Positions 50,155-59,903 of a stretch of 64,000 nucleotides of DNA are shown here, one piece after another. The stretch's first letter is position 1; each line of letters starts with the position of its first letter. The translations under genes and the position numbers were made by a program. The DNA comes from Rosistilla carotiformis (GTDB taxonomy: Bacteria > Planctomycetota > Planctomycetia > Pirellulales > Pirellulaceae): NCBI RefSeq assembly GCF_007753095.1, contig NZ_CP036348.1:5371411-5435410 (forward strand), written 5' to 3'. Below the pieces are notes generated by a model. It saw only the letters and a program-made list of their open reading frames with translations. It had not been told where the DNA came from and ran no database searches.

Positions 50155-51083
50155 GCGACACCATGGCGCAGCCGAGCAAGCTGCGGATGATGCTGGAGAT
50201 GATTCGCTTCAGCCACACGATCTTCGCGTTGCCATTCGCCGCACTGGCGACGGTGATGGCGATTAAGTTGCCGCTGCCCGAGGGGACCGCGGTGCGCGTT
50301 CGACCACTCGATCTGGTCGCGATCTTGATCTGCATGGTCGCCGCGCGCAGCGTTGCGATGGCGTTTAACCGCTTGGCCGATCAAGCGATCGATGCGGGGA
50401 ACCCGCGAACCGCAGGGCGGCATCTGCCGGCGGGATTGCTGGGCCGGCATGAGGTGACGATTTTTGCGATCCTGTGTGCCGTCGGATTCCTGGTCGGGTG
50501 TGCGTTATTCCTGCCCAATTGGCTGCCGCTGGCGGCGTCGATCCCCGTTCTGATGTTCCTTTGCGGCTACAGTTTGGCAAAACGATTTACCGCTGCCGCC
50601 CACCTGTGGCTGGGCGTTGCCCTGAGCCTGGCGCCGATTTGCGTTTGGGCGGCGCTTCGCGGTTCGGCGGTCCTTGCCGATCCGAGCGACCTGTTGCCGG
50701 CAGTGATCCTTGCCGCGGCGGTGGCGCTGTGGGTGACTGGGTTCGATATTATTTATGCCTGCCAAGACGAAGCCTTTGATCGCAGCGAGGGGCTGCAAAG
50801 CGTGCCCGCTCGGTTTGGTGCCAAGGGGGCGTTTCGGATCGCCGCCGCTTGCCATGCCGGGATGGTTTTGGTGTTGTTGGTGCTGCCAAGCGTCGCGCCT
50901 GCCCTAGGCCTCGGCTGGATCTACTACGCCGCGATCGGAAGCATCGCCGCGCTGCTGGTTTACGAACACTGTTTGGTCCGTCCCGACGACCTGGACCGAA
51001 TCAACCAAGCCTTCTTCCAAGTCAACTCGATCGTCAGCGTTGGCCTGTTGGTCGCCGCGGGGATCGATTGCTGGATGGGATGA
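50151..51083 (+). CDS. mqnP: UbiA-family prenyltransferase, probably MqnP
   Basis: The 310-residue membrane protein has about eight hydrophobic segments and the two Asp-rich sites of UbiA prenyltransferases: NRLADQAIDAGNPRTAGR and DIIYACQDEAFDRSEGLQS, followed by VPARFG. It attaches the isoprenoid side chain to the aromatic ring. Its position between ubiX and mqnE fits MqnP, the prenyltransferase of the futalosine pathway, rather than the 4-hydroxybenzoate enzyme of ubiquinone synthesis. It begins at an ATG overlapping the ubiX stop. Confidence 0.88.
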   Translation: MSDTMAQPSKLRMMLEMIRFSHTIFALPFAALATVMAIKLPLPEGTAVRVRPLDLVAILICMVAARSVAMAFNRLADQAIDAGNPRTAGRHLPAGLLGRHEVTIFAILCAVGFLVGCALFLPNWLPLAASIPVLMFLCGYSLAKRFTAAAHLWLGVALSLAPICVWAALRGSAVLADPSDLLPAVILAAAVALWVTGFDIIYACQDEAFDRSEGLQSVPARFGAKGAFRIAAACHAGMVLVLLVLPSVAPALGLGWIYYAAIGSIAALLVYEHCLVRPDDLDRINQAFFQVNSIVSVGLLVAAGIDCWMG

Positions 51084-51290
51084 GGGAAGGATGCCGGTCG
51101 CCAGACGTGACCGCGAAGTATGGGATGATTGGACCCGCAGCGTTTGCTTCAGGTTCACGCCAATGCAAACGGAACGTACAATCCGGCTGGCCATTGATCG
51201 TCGTCGAAATGAATCGTGCTCGAATCGAACGCCTGACTGGGCGATCGCGAGCTCTCGCTAATAATAAATGTTAACCCCAACACAAATCAG

Positions 51291-52436
51291 ATGATTGCAA
51301 CGGAAATCAACGCCCGGCTTCGAACGATCCGCGACAAGGTTGAATCGCAAGAGCGATTGACGATGGATGATGGTTTGTTCTTGTATCAACCCGACGTGCC
51401 GCTGCACGAAGTCGGCGAATTGGCCGATCTGGTTCGCCAGCGGATGAACGGGAACGTTGCGTATTACAACATCAACACGCATCTGAATCCGACGAATGTC
51501 TGCGTCTACCGCTGCCGCTTTTGTGCCTTTCGCGCCGACCTCCGCGATCCCAAAGGCTACGCGATGGATGATGAACAGGTCATCGCTCGTGGGCAGGAAG
51601 CGACCGACAACGGCTGCACCGAGATGCACATCGTCGGCGGACTGCACCACCAGCGTCCCTACGAATGGTATCGCGGCGTGCTGTCGACGCTGTCGGAGAA
51701 TTTCCCCAAGCTGCATCTGAAGGCTTGGACGCCCGTCGAAATCAATTGGTTTGAGTTTCAGACGAAGAACTCGACCGAGTGGGTCATGAACGACATGCGG
51801 GAAGCGGGGCTGGGCAGCTTGCCCGGCGGTGGAGCTGAGATTTTCCACCCCGAGGTTCGAGACCAGATTTGCGAACACAAAGCGAACACGCACGCTTGGT
51901 TCCATACGCATCGGACCGCTCATCAGCTGGGGATCCGATCGAACTGCACGATGTTGTATGGACACATCGAACAGGCGTATCACCGCGTCGACCACCTGTT
52001 GCGACTGCGGGAACTGCAGGATGAAACCGGCGGATTCCAGGTCTTCATCCCGCTGGCGTTCCATCCTGAAAACACCAAGCTGAGCCATCTGAAGAAGCCT
52101 TCGGCATTGGACGATCTGCGGAACGTTGCGGTCAGCCGATTGCTGTTGGACAACATCCAGCACATCAAGGCGTACTGGATCATGTTGGGAATCGGAACCG
52201 CTCAAACCGCCCTCTCCTACGGCGCCGACGACATCGACGGCACCGTGCGGCATGAGTTGATCTATCACGATGCCGGAGCAACGACTCCCGAATTCCTGAG
52301 CGTCGACAGGATCCGAGAACTGATCATCGAAGCGGGCCGCGTGCCGGTGGAACGCAACACGATCTATCAGGAAGTGATCCGCGACCCTAACGATTTTTCG
52401 AACTGGTCGATCGGCGAAACGCTCCCGGTATCGTAG
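51291..52436 (+). CDS. mqnE: Aminofutalosine synthase (radical SAM)
   Basis: The 381-residue radical SAM enzyme has the cluster motif C71-VYR-C75-RF-C78 in TNVCVYRCRFCAF. Other matches to MqnE are NINTHLNPTN, MHIVGGLHHQRPYEWY, LKAWTPVEI and LPGGGAEIF. It joins 3-[(1-carboxyvinyl)oxy]benzoate to a SAM-derived radical to make aminofutalosine, the first committed step of the futalosine menaquinone pathway. It follows mqnP after 207 bases on the same strand, so it may have its own promoter. Other pathway genes (mqnA, B, C, D) are outside the window. Confidence 0.96.
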   Translation: MIATEINARLRTIRDKVESQERLTMDDGLFLYQPDVPLHEVGELADLVRQRMNGNVAYYNINTHLNPTNVCVYRCRFCAFRADLRDPKGYAMDDEQVIARGQEATDNGCTEMHIVGGLHHQRPYEWYRGVLSTLSENFPKLHLKAWTPVEINWFEFQTKNSTEWVMNDMREAGLGSLPGGGAEIFHPEVRDQICEHKANTHAWFHTHRTAHQLGIRSNCTMLYGHIEQAYHRVDHLLRLRELQDETGGFQVFIPLAFHPENTKLSHLKKPSALDDLRNVAVSRLLLDNIQHIKAYWIMLGIGTAQTALSYGADDIDGTVRHELIYHDAGATTPEFLSVDRIRELIIEAGRVPVERNTIYQEVIRDPNDFSNWSIGETLPVS

Positions 52437-52946
52437 CCACTGGAACCCAGCGCCGTTGCAAAGGCGACCGATCTGCCCTCGCACGGCAGTTCACGCCCTG
52501 AGAAGGGCAGGTACCTCCAACGCAATCGATTCCACCAAAGGAACCGATTGATCGCGACACCAGCACGAACCGCCAAGGGAAGATGCGTTGCCTTCAAGCA
52601 GCGACTCGAACCACTTTACGCGGCTTGAAAGTGCCTTAACTGCCATCCAGGGGGCCGCTCCCTAGCGGCAATTCGGACAAGCGTTATAGCGTGCACAAAC
52701 GGAAATATCAGCGGTAAGGATTTCTGATAAAGGCAACCTAAGGGTTTGCAATGATTCGCCCCTCGGATCATAGTGGAAGCGATCTCCCACCCTGGAAGAA
52801 TTCAGCAATTAACATAAGTTGCAAATCTTGTTTTCTAGTTCTTCCGTCCGGGCTATTCCGGAACAGATCAACCCAGCCAGTATTAGTAGCGTGGGGCATG
52901 TACACACAGTTCACAAGGATTCAACGTTGGCAAGCGGAGTACGAGA
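52437..52946. other. Intergenic region with one short hairpin
   Basis: These 510 bases lie between mqnE and the coiled-coil protein. A 6-bp stem GCCGCT with complement (52654-52669) has no T run after it. The part after 52780 is more AT-rich and probably holds the promoter of the coiled-coil gene. A frame at 52751-53113 overlaps that gene in another frame and has no supporting signal. Nothing else is visible. Confidence 0.45.
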
Positions 52947-53948
52947 ATGATAAAAAAAGCAATTTACAGCGTCGCCCTGGCGACTTTGACGGCTCAACCG
53001 AGCATCGCGAAAGACCCATGTTCGACAGCCGTTGGCTGCGGATGTTCTCAACCCGTTGCCGCGAGCTCGGGCTGTTATTCATCGTCGAGCACGGCTTACG
53101 ACAATCCCAGTGAATTGAACATCTTGCTGACCACCGAATTGGTCGCCTTGCGTGAAGAGCTGGCGAACATGAAAGCGGCAGCCGCTGAAACCAGCGAAGC
53201 GCTACAGCAAGCCGAAACTCTTGTCGGCACGCAGAAGTCGCGGATGGAACAATTGATCGCGGAATCGTTGAAGGAAACTAAACGGGCCGAAGCAGCTGAA
53301 AAAGCGGCTAAAGAAGCACAGTCCGCCTTGGCTACGGCGAAGAAAGCCAACAACGAAGCGGTTGCTAAATTCAAGCAACAGTTGGCTGACACGAGCAAGA
53401 AAGTCGAACAGCTGACCAGCCAAAACGCCGAATTGACCAACAAGATGGCTGCGGCACAAAAGCAGATCGACGAAGAAAAGAAGCGTCAACAAGAAGAACA
53501 AAAGCGCCGCGAACAAGCAAAAGCAAAACGCGACGAAGAAGCCATGAAGGCGAAACAAGCGGCTGAAGAAAAGGCAAAAAAAGACGCGGAAGCCAAGGCT
53601 AAGAAGGAAGCCGAAGCAAAAGCCAAGATGGATGCCGAAGTAAAGGCCAAGAAGGAAGCCGAAGCGAAGGCTGCGGCTGAGAAGGCAAAGAAGGAAGCGG
53701 AAGCTAAGGCCAAGATGGAAGCAGACGCCAAGGCGAAGAAGGCCGCCGAAGCCAAGGCTGCTGCTGACAAAGCCAAGAAAGAAGCCGAAGCCAAGGCCAA
53801 GATGGAAGCAGACGCCAAGGCGAAAGAAGCTGCCGACGCAAAAGCTGCTGCTGAAAAAGTAAAGCAGGAAGCGGAAGCCAAAGCCGCCGCTGAAAAGGCA
53901 AAGCAAGCCGCTGACGCGAAGCCAGCAAGCGAAGAAAAGAGTAACTAA
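52947..53948 (+). CDS. Secreted Lys/Ala/Glu-rich coiled-coil protein
   Basis: The 333-residue protein has a signal peptide (MIKKAIYSVALATLTAQPS), a short Cys/Ser-rich region (STAVGCGCSQPVAASSGCYSSSS) and then a long helix-forming region. Residues about 60-170 have classical heptads (LREELANMKA, VEQLTSQNAEL). From about 180 onward it becomes a low-complexity string of KAKKEAEAK-type units; one 29-residue unit recurs with 32 identical bases (53706-53737 and 53793-53824). The four cysteines near the N-terminus may form disulfides. It has a strong terminator. Function unknown; a periplasmic scaffold or TolA-like spacer is possible. Confidence 0.75.
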   Translation: MIKKAIYSVALATLTAQPSIAKDPCSTAVGCGCSQPVAASSGCYSSSSTAYDNPSELNILLTTELVALREELANMKAAAAETSEALQQAETLVGTQKSRMEQLIAESLKETKRAEAAEKAAKEAQSALATAKKANNEAVAKFKQQLADTSKKVEQLTSQNAELTNKMAAAQKQIDEEKKRQQEEQKRREQAKAKRDEEAMKAKQAAEEKAKKDAEAKAKKEAEAKAKMDAEVKAKKEAEAKAAAEKAKKEAEAKAKMEADAKAKKAAEAKAAADKAKKEAEAKAKMEADAKAKEAADAKAAAEKVKQEAEAKAAAEKAKQAADAKPASEEKSN

Positions 53949-53996
53949 GTCCTTCGAGTCACACGTCCTAACGACGACTCCACTGAGTACGAAGCA

Positions 53997-54026
53997 AACG
54001 GTTGGCGGAAACGCCAACCGTTTTTT
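53997..54026 (+). terminator. Strong rho-independent terminator after the coiled-coil gene
   Basis: An 11-bp perfect stem (AACGGTTGGCG at 53997-54007, complement at 54012-54022) with a GAAA tetraloop runs into six T residues. It is 49 bases past the stop codon. The rest of the region to 54391 holds only the oppositely directed terminator at 54287-54319. Confidence 0.95.
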
Positions 54027-54286
54027 CGTGCCCCTCCGCCCTCGAAACGCAATCAATAAAAAGCCGTCAACGATCTCGAACACGAATCGGGGCGGACTCA
54101 ATTGACGAGCCTATCGACATCTTGTCGACTCCTCGTGCCGTTCCAGCTCAAGCATCCTCACGCAAAGACAGCACCGATGCCCAAGGTCCACGGAGCGTCA
54201 AAGAGACGGCGATAGGGTAGCAATCGGTGATGTTCCCAGACAAAGCCGCACTCGACCGAAACTCCTCCACGATCACGATCCACCAT

Positions 54287-54319
54287 AAAAAAACACACGA
54301 CGCATCGAAGCGTCGTGTG
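54287..54319 (-). terminator. Strong terminator of the respiratory operon
   Basis: On the minus strand a 10-bp perfect stem (CACACGACGC at 54319-54310, complement at 54303-54294) with a 6-base loop is followed by seven T residues (54293-54287). It lies about 73 bases past the coxD stop and marks the end of the alternative complex III/oxidase transcript. Confidence 0.95.
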
Positions 54320-54391
54320 CCATATTAATATCGATTTCATGAAGACCGCTACGGCATTCATCGCGTGGACGACGCCCACGCCCCAACAAGA

Positions 54392-54739
54392 TTACTGAAC
54401 GCTTTCCGCAACCGGTTTCAGGATGATATTGTGGTTGTAGGCGTGCGTATCCATCAATAGAAAGCTGACGAACAGCGTCACGAACAAGAAGGAGCTTAAG
54501 AACATGATGATGTTAAAGGGCTTATCCCATAACATGTGCATGAAGAAAGCCATCACCAAGGTCGCCTTGACCGACGCGATGGTCATTGCAATCCAAATCT
54601 CCCAGTTCCCCAAGTGCAAGCTCGCTTGAAACACGGTCAGGATGGTCAGGGCGGTGAGTGCAAAAAACACGGCCAGCAGCATCCAAACCGGCATTGGATG
54701 GGCAAATTCACCGTCAGCGTGTTCGTTGTGAGAACTCAT
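54392..54739 (-). CDS. coxD: Cytochrome c oxidase subunit IV
   Basis: The predicted protein has 115 residues from the ATG at 54739, giving the usual short His-rich N-terminus (MSSHNEHADGEF) seen in prokaryotic subunit IV. An in-frame start at 54814 would overlap coxC. Three membrane segments follow: about 18-38, 50-70 and 80-100 (MTIASVKATLVMAFFMHM is the family core). Subunit IV stabilises the caa3-type oxidase. It is the last gene before the operon terminator. Confidence 0.9.
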   Translation of the reverse strand: MSSHNEHADGEFAHPMPVWMLLAVFFALTALTILTVFQASLHLGNWEIWIAMTIASVKATLVMAFFMHMLWDKPFNIIMFLSSFLFVTLFVSFLLMDTHAYNHNIILKPVAESVQ

Positions 54740-54806
54740 AATTAGAACGCCTATCGTATAAAACGGATGATCGAGGGATGGGTTTGTAAAACAGTCGCCG
54801 CGTGGA

Positions 54807-55979
54807 CTAACCAATCAGATACAGCAGCGGGAACAAGTAAATCCAAATCAAGTCGACGATGTGCCAATACAGGCCCACATAATCGACGGGACCAAAGTAT
54901 TGGCTGCAGAAGTCTTGACGAACCGCCCGCACCAACAACCAAGTCATGACTCCAATTCCCGCGATAATGTGGATCGCGTGAAGACCGGTCATGCAATAGT
55001 AGATACTGAAGAACACACCCGCCAGCGAGTTGGAATTCACATCCAATTCGGGACGATCGTAGAACGGATCGATACCGGTGTAGTCTTCCACAAATTCCCC
55101 GGTCGCCGCCGCGCCTTGCGCCTCTAAGGCCTTCAATTCGGATCGCACGCCCGTGTTCGTCGCATCGCTAGCCAACATCCCCAAAACTTCGGTACCGGCT
55201 GGCGAATTCACTTCTTCAACCGCGACGGTCTCGGCGGCATCCAGCTTAGGCGACTCATGATCGTGCGCTGCGGATTCAGCCTCCGAAGCGACGTGTTCGC
55301 CGTGCGCTACGGCTTTGTTGCTGGCCCGGCTTTCAAGAAACGTACCCAATCCAACGCCGACAAAAAAGCAAGCTGCGACAACCACCAAAGGCATCGCACA
55401 CTTCGTCATAAAAACGTTGCCGACGAGCTTCGAATAGCCCAGTAGGCAAATCATCCCCACCAACAGAATCGCGGGAACAATGCAGAGCGCTACAAGATAG
55501 TGCGAGAGTCCTTCGTGATGCGGTGCGGCTGGGTCGTAGTGATAAAAGCCGGCAGGCAACAGACCAAGGTCAAATTTGTGCGAATACTCGACCGCTTTGA
55601 CTCCCAAAAAGATCATCGCACAACTGAGCGTTGCGGCCAGCATTCCGACGGTCGTCTTGTGTTGTTCCAACTGTGAAGCGCGCACCGCCCACGCCATCGT
55701 CAAACTGCTGAACAGCAGAACTCCGGTGTTGATCGCGCCCAGTTCCGTATTAAGGAACTGGCTACAGTAGGTGTAGACCTCCGGACGCAGTGAGCGGTAG
55801 ATCGCGTAAGCGCAGAACAACCCACTGAAGAACAGAATTTCCGTGATCAGGAACAACCACATACCCAACTTACCCGAATCATATTGTTGTTCGGGAGTGT
55901 CGAAGTGGTGCGCCAGGAACGAAGGATGTTCGTGCTCGTCATGAGCATGGCTGTTTTGATCGATTTCAGCGGTTGCCAT
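54807..55979 (-). CDS. coxC: Cytochrome c oxidase subunit III with an acidic insertion
   Basis: The 390-residue protein has the subunit III membrane fold: WLFLITEILFFSGLFCAYAIYR, GAINTGVLLFSSLTMAWAVRA and the final GLHAIHIIAGIGV with YWHIVDLIWIYLFPLLYLIG. It is far longer than the usual 200 or so residues. The extra length is mainly a hydrophilic acidic segment at about 215-305 (HDHESPKLDAAETVAVEEVN, ALEAQGAAATG) between membrane segments, plus a His-rich N-terminus. The catalytic cores are in subunits I and II; III supports proton uptake and stability. It sits between coxA and coxD. Confidence 0.92.
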   Translation of the reverse strand: MATAEIDQNSHAHDEHEHPSFLAHHFDTPEQQYDSGKLGMWLFLITEILFFSGLFCAYAIYRSLRPEVYTYCSQFLNTELGAINTGVLLFSSLTMAWAVRASQLEQHKTTVGMLAATLSCAMIFLGVKAVEYSHKFDLGLLPAGFYHYDPAAPHHEGLSHYLVALCIVPAILLVGMICLLGYSKLVGNVFMTKCAMPLVVVAACFFVGVGLGTFLESRASNKAVAHGEHVASEAESAAHDHESPKLDAAETVAVEEVNSPAGTEVLGMLASDATNTGVRSELKALEAQGAAATGEFVEDYTGIDPFYDRPELDVNSNSLAGVFFSIYYCMTGLHAIHIIAGIGVMTWLLVRAVRQDFCSQYFGPVDYVGLYWHIVDLIWIYLFPLLYLIG

Positions 55980-56106
55980 TGGCTGGCCGTTCTTTTTCTA
56001 GTGTTAAGTGAAAACTGTGTTTTGAATCTCGATTCGGGGTCCGTTTACTAGACTCCCGAACGTGTTCCAGGGGTTAACAAATCCTTCGGTGAAAGATTCG
56101 CCCGCC

Positions 56107-57819
56107 TTATGCGTCCTTTTTGGAATCAACATGCTGCGGAGCAGGCTCAAGCTTCTGCGGCACCACTTCGCGGTCGGGTTCGGTGAACACATAGTCATCC
56201 GACTTCGCGTCGTATTCCAAATCACCGAAGTAATACGGATTGCCAACCACAGGCGGGCGTTCGAAGTTGTAATAAGGCGGCGGACTCGAACAACGCCATT
56301 CCAACGTTGCACCACCCCACGGGTTGCGTGGAGCCTTCTTACCGCGATACAGCGAGTGCAGCAGCACGATCAGTGCAACCAACAAGCCAAATCCCAAGGT
56401 GAATGCCCCCACGGTCGACATCCGATGCAAGCCGGTGAATTCCGGATCGTAGCTGGCGTATCGACGAGGCATGCCGCGGCTGCCCAAAACGAACTGTGGC
56501 AAGAAGGTCAAGTTGAACCCGATGAAGACGATCGCTGCCGAAATTCGGCCCCACGTTTCATTGAACATCTTGCCCGTCATCTTCGGCCACCAGTGGAACA
56601 GACCACCAAGGAAGGCGACCAAAGTTCCGCCCATCATCACATAGTGAAAGTGGGAGACAACAAAGTAGGTATCGTGCAGGTGCAAATCGGTTGTCAACGT
56701 TCCCAAGAACAAACCAGTCAAACCACCGATCGTGAACAGGAACATAAACGCCAACGCGTAACACATGGGCGTCGTTAAGCTAATCGAGCCCTTGTACATC
56801 GTGGCCAGCCAGTTGAACACCTTAATCGCCGACGGCACCGATACGGTGAACGTCAGCGCACTAAAGATGATCGTGGTGATCTCCGACATGCCACTTGTGA
56901 ACATGTGGTGTCCCCAAACCAAGAAGCTCAACAACGCGATAGCGATCGAACTCAAGGCGATAAAGCGGTAACCAAAAATGCTCTTATGGCTGTGAACGCT
57001 CATCAATTCGCTGATCACGCCGAAGGCGGGCAAAATCATGATGTAAACAGCGGGATGGCTATAGAACCAGAAGAAATGCTGGAACGCGACGGGATCCCCG
57101 TTGAACGCGGGATCAAAGATACCGATATGCATCAGACGTTCGCAAATCAACAGCAACAATGTGATGCCGAGCACAGGGGTCGCCAAAACTTGAATGACGG
57201 CCGTCGAATAAATCGCCCACAAGAACAATGGCATCTTGAACCAGGTCATACCCGGTGGACGCATCGTGTTGACCGTCACGATGAAGTTCAACCCGGTAAA
57301 GATCGAACTAAAACCGAGAATGAACACACCGGTCGTCGCAGCGATGACCGACGTCGATGTCGTGGTGCTGTAGGGCGTGTAAAACGTCCATCCGGTATCG
57401 AGTCCCGTGGTGCAAAGCGCGAACAGGAAAAAAACCGCTCCGGCACACCAAAGATAGAAACTGCTTAGATTCAATCTTGGAAACGCGACGTCCTTGGCAC
57501 CCAACATCACGGGTACCAAAAAGTTCCCCAATGCTGCCGGGATGCTGGGAATGATGAACAAGAAAATCATCACCGCACCATGCAGCGTAAACACCTGGTT
57601 ATAGGCGTCATTGGAAAGGAAGCTGCCCTGTGGGTTGTACAGGTGAGCTCGCAAAATCAACGCGAGCGTTCCACCGATCGCGAAACTGACCATCACGCCA
57701 ATCAAATACATCAAACCGATGCGTTTGTGGTCCAGTGTGACAATCCAAGACATGATGCCTTTGGTATTGGTCAAGTAGTTGTCGTCGGACGCATGGTCTG
57801 CAGTGGCTGCTTTTGACAT
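56107..57819 (-). CDS. coxA: Cytochrome c oxidase subunit I, A2-type heme-copper oxidase
   Basis: The predicted protein has 570 residues from the ATG at 57819, chosen because GAGGA lies about 7 bases before it. The longer frame opens on a TTG at 57840. The heme and copper ligand segments are visible: [30 protein letters not shown] (Cu-B His and the crosslinked Tyr), HHMFTSG and [15 protein letters not shown]. The helix VI motif is YSHPAVY, without the glutamate of A1 enzymes; a YS pair is the mark of the A2 class. Twelve membrane segments are expected. It reduces oxygen to water while pumping protons, with electrons coming from subunit II. Confidence 0.96.
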   Translation of the reverse strand: MSKAATADHASDDNYLTNTKGIMSWIVTLDHKRIGLMYLIGVMVSFAIGGTLALILRAHLYNPQGSFLSNDAYNQVFTLHGAVMIFLFIIPSIPAALGNFLVPVMLGAKDVAFPRLNLSSFYLWCAGAVFFLFALCTTGLDTGWTFYTPYSTTTSTSVIAATTGVFILGFSSIFTGLNFIVTVNTMRPPGMTWFKMPLFLWAIYSTAVIQVLATPVLGITLLLLICERLMHIGIFDPAFNGDPVAFQHFFWFYSHPAVYIMILPAFGVISELMSVHSHKSIFGYRFIALSSIAIALLSFLVWGHHMFTSGMSEITTIIFSALTFTVSVPSAIKVFNWLATMYKGSISLTTPMCYALAFMFLFTIGGLTGLFLGTLTTDLHLHDTYFVVSHFHYVMMGGTLVAFLGGLFHWWPKMTGKMFNETWGRISAAIVFIGFNLTFLPQFVLGSRGMPRRYASYDPEFTGLHRMSTVGAFTLGFGLLVALIVLLHSLYRGKKAPRNPWGGATLEWRCSSPPPYYNFERPPVVGNPYYFGDLEYDAKSDDYVFTEPDREVVPQKLEPAPQHVDSKKDA

Positions 57820-57923
57820 GCTCATGTCCTCATTTTTCAAACGTGGTTATGTAGTAGTTGTAACTTAATCACCGGAGAAACCCGCACGCCTTGCCTGTGG
57901 CGTCTGCAGGGCCTTACACCGGT

Positions 57924-58979
57924 TTACTTTTTAAGGGACTTGATGTACGCGATCACCGAATCGATTTGATCGTCATTAAACTGACCCTGGAAGGACGGCA
58001 TGACAGGGGGATAGCCTTTCACAACCTTCGCCTTCGGGTTCAGGATCGATTCGCGAATGTAATTCTCATCGACAGCAACCTTGCTGCCGTCGGTCATCTC
58101 ATGTTCGGCGCCAAAGCTGTTCAAAAAAGTCGGACATTGGCCGGCGGTACCATCCGCCGAATGGCACCCTTTGCAACCGCGTGTCGTGTACAAGAACTCC
58201 CCGTACTGTTCGGGAGTTTGATCATCGGGACGGCGGTTGGCCGATTCGAGCCAAAGGTCATAGTCGTCCTGCGTTTCATGAACGACGACTTTCCCTTGCA
58301 TGTTGGAGTGATCTTTGCCGCAATATTCCGCGCAGAAGAAGTCGAAGTATTTGCCTTGGTTGAGGATATTCCCCGCTTCGGCTGGATCGTCGCTCTTCCA
58401 TTGCATCTCTTCGTCGGTCAACGAATCGGTTGCGATGGTGGGCGTGAACCAAAGGATGTTGTAACGTCCGGGAACAATGTCACGTTTGACACGGAACGCT
58501 GGGATGTACATCGCGTGCAACACATCCTTGGAACGCATCACCAACTTGGTGGGTTGGTCTTTGACGACGTGCAGTTCCGGGTTCATGATCCCGCTGCCGT
58601 AATCAAACAACCACGACCACTTTTGCGCCGTGACTTGCACTTCGCGAGCGTCGCTTGGTGGTTCTCGCATGTCGAGATAACCAACGCTGCCTCGGTAGAA
58701 CATCCAAATCAAGAGGAAGCAAGGTCCCACCGACCAAGCCAATTCCAACGCGGTGTTGTGCGTCGCCTTCCCTTCAGCTTTGGTACCCTTGGGTTTACTG
58801 AACTTGAACGCCGCCCACCCCATGTAGATCATCATCGGCACGAAAAACGCGACGCTGATCCAGAGGATCGCTTTGTACATGAAGTCCACTTCCGTGCCAA
58901 AATTCGACGCGGTTTTCGGAAACCAAAAACCGTCGGAAACGTCGGCGAGGACGAACGAAAGGTTCTGTAATGTTTGCAT
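57924..58979 (-). CDS. coxB: Cytochrome c oxidase subunit II with fused cytochrome c (caa3-type)
   Basis: The 351-residue protein has two N-terminal membrane segments (about 35-58 and 80-97). A CuA domain follows with ligands H155 (KDVLHAMYIP) and C216, E218, C220, H224 and M227 (CAEYCGKDHSNM). The C-terminal heme c domain has CKGCH at 269-273 and a likely axial methionine in YPPVMPSF. The fusion allows electrons to enter without a separate soluble cytochrome. Between the first half of the CuA domain and the Cys pair there is a lengthened loop (about 183-205). It reads directly into coxA, 105 bases downstream. Confidence 0.96.
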   Translation of the reverse strand: MQTLQNLSFVLADVSDGFWFPKTASNFGTEVDFMYKAILWISVAFFVPMMIYMGWAAFKFSKPKGTKAEGKATHNTALELAWSVGPCFLLIWMFYRGSVGYLDMREPPSDAREVQVTAQKWSWLFDYGSGIMNPELHVVKDQPTKLVMRSKDVLHAMYIPAFRVKRDIVPGRYNILWFTPTIATDSLTDEEMQWKSDDPAEAGNILNQGKYFDFFCAEYCGKDHSNMQGKVVVHETQDDYDLWLESANRRPDDQTPEQYGEFLYTTRGCKGCHSADGTAGQCPTFLNSFGAEHEMTDGSKVAVDENYIRESILNPKAKVVKGYPPVMPSFQGQFNDDQIDSVIAYIKSLKK

Positions 58980-58991
58980 CGGTTTGAAACT

Positions 58992-59903
58992 CTAGTGTGA
59001 ATGGTGGCCAGCGGGATGCTGCACGTTCATTCGCGTTGGGTTAGGTAATTCGTGGTCGCTCAGGTCCGCCGACGTTTTGCGTCGTCCAAGCCAATAAGGA
59101 ACAAGTCCGACCAGTAACAGCACAACCGTCGCTGCGCCGCACAACCGCATGATCTTCCATGCGCTGGCTGTATAGCTGCCTTCCAACGGATTGTAGACAG
59201 AACAATACAAAACGAAGTTGTCGACTAACGAGCCGATTTTTCCGCCACCAGCCGCCAAAAGACCAAGCTTCACCTGATCGGCAGGGTAATCGATTAATAA
59301 CAAATAACTGCTGATCGTCCCTTCTGGCGTGCAGAAGGCGAGCATCGCGGCGTGGCTGTATTGCCCAGTTTCGGGAATGAACTTGTACCGAAAACCTACC
59401 GCGTCAGCAATTTTTGTAATGGATTCTTGGTTCCCGGTTAGGAAGTGCCAGCCGTCGGCGACTCCTTCACGAGGCAAAATACTTACGTACTTTGACTTTG
59501 TCTCTTGCGCCTTAAACGGCGATTCTTTCGGATCGATGCTAATCGTTACGATTTGGAAATCTTTGCCAACGTCCAAATCCAACGCGTCCAAAGCACTGAC
59601 AAGCTTGTTCAATTGCAAGCTACACAGCATTGGACAATCGCTGTAATTGAGCGTGACCAAAACAGGACGTTGACCGTCAAAAAACTGCTGCAACCGTACC
59701 TTTTGCCCGCGTTCATCGAAGAACACCGCATTCAAGGGCAACGGCTCACCCAGTCTTTGTTCGACACCCACCTCTTGGACGTTCGTAGGAAGGTCCTTAA
59801 TCAGTTGGCCGTTTGCGTTGGAAACAACCAACGACCAACAGACCGCAAAGAAAATGCGGAATGGAATCGGTGTCGCGTTAGGCTTCGTCACTTGTTCCTG
59901 CAT
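58992..59903 (-). CDS. SCO1/SenC-family copper chaperone with C-terminal membrane anchor
   Basis: The 303-residue protein has an N-terminal signal or anchor (about 12-32) and a thioredoxin-like SCO domain with copper ligands C90, C94 (SDCPMLC) and H183 (QYSHAAML). A TM segment lies at about 245-265, and the tail is His-rich (HPAGHHSH). SCO proteins deliver copper to the CuA site of subunit II, whose gene is 12 bases downstream. The His-rich tail may hold extra copper. The ATG lies inside the end of the upstream gene (26-base overlap). Confidence 0.93.
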   Translation of the reverse strand: MQEQVTKPNATPIPFRIFFAVCWSLVVSNANGQLIKDLPTNVQEVGVEQRLGEPLPLNAVFFDERGQKVRLQQFFDGQRPVLVTLNYSDCPMLCSLQLNKLVSALDALDLDVGKDFQIVTISIDPKESPFKAQETKSKYVSILPREGVADGWHFLTGNQESITKIADAVGFRYKFIPETGQYSHAAMLAFCTPEGTISSYLLLIDYPADQVKLGLLAAGGGKIGSLVDNFVLYCSVYNPLEGSYTASAWKIMRLCGAATVVLLLVGLVPYWLGRRKTSADLSDHELPNPTRMNVQHPAGHHSH

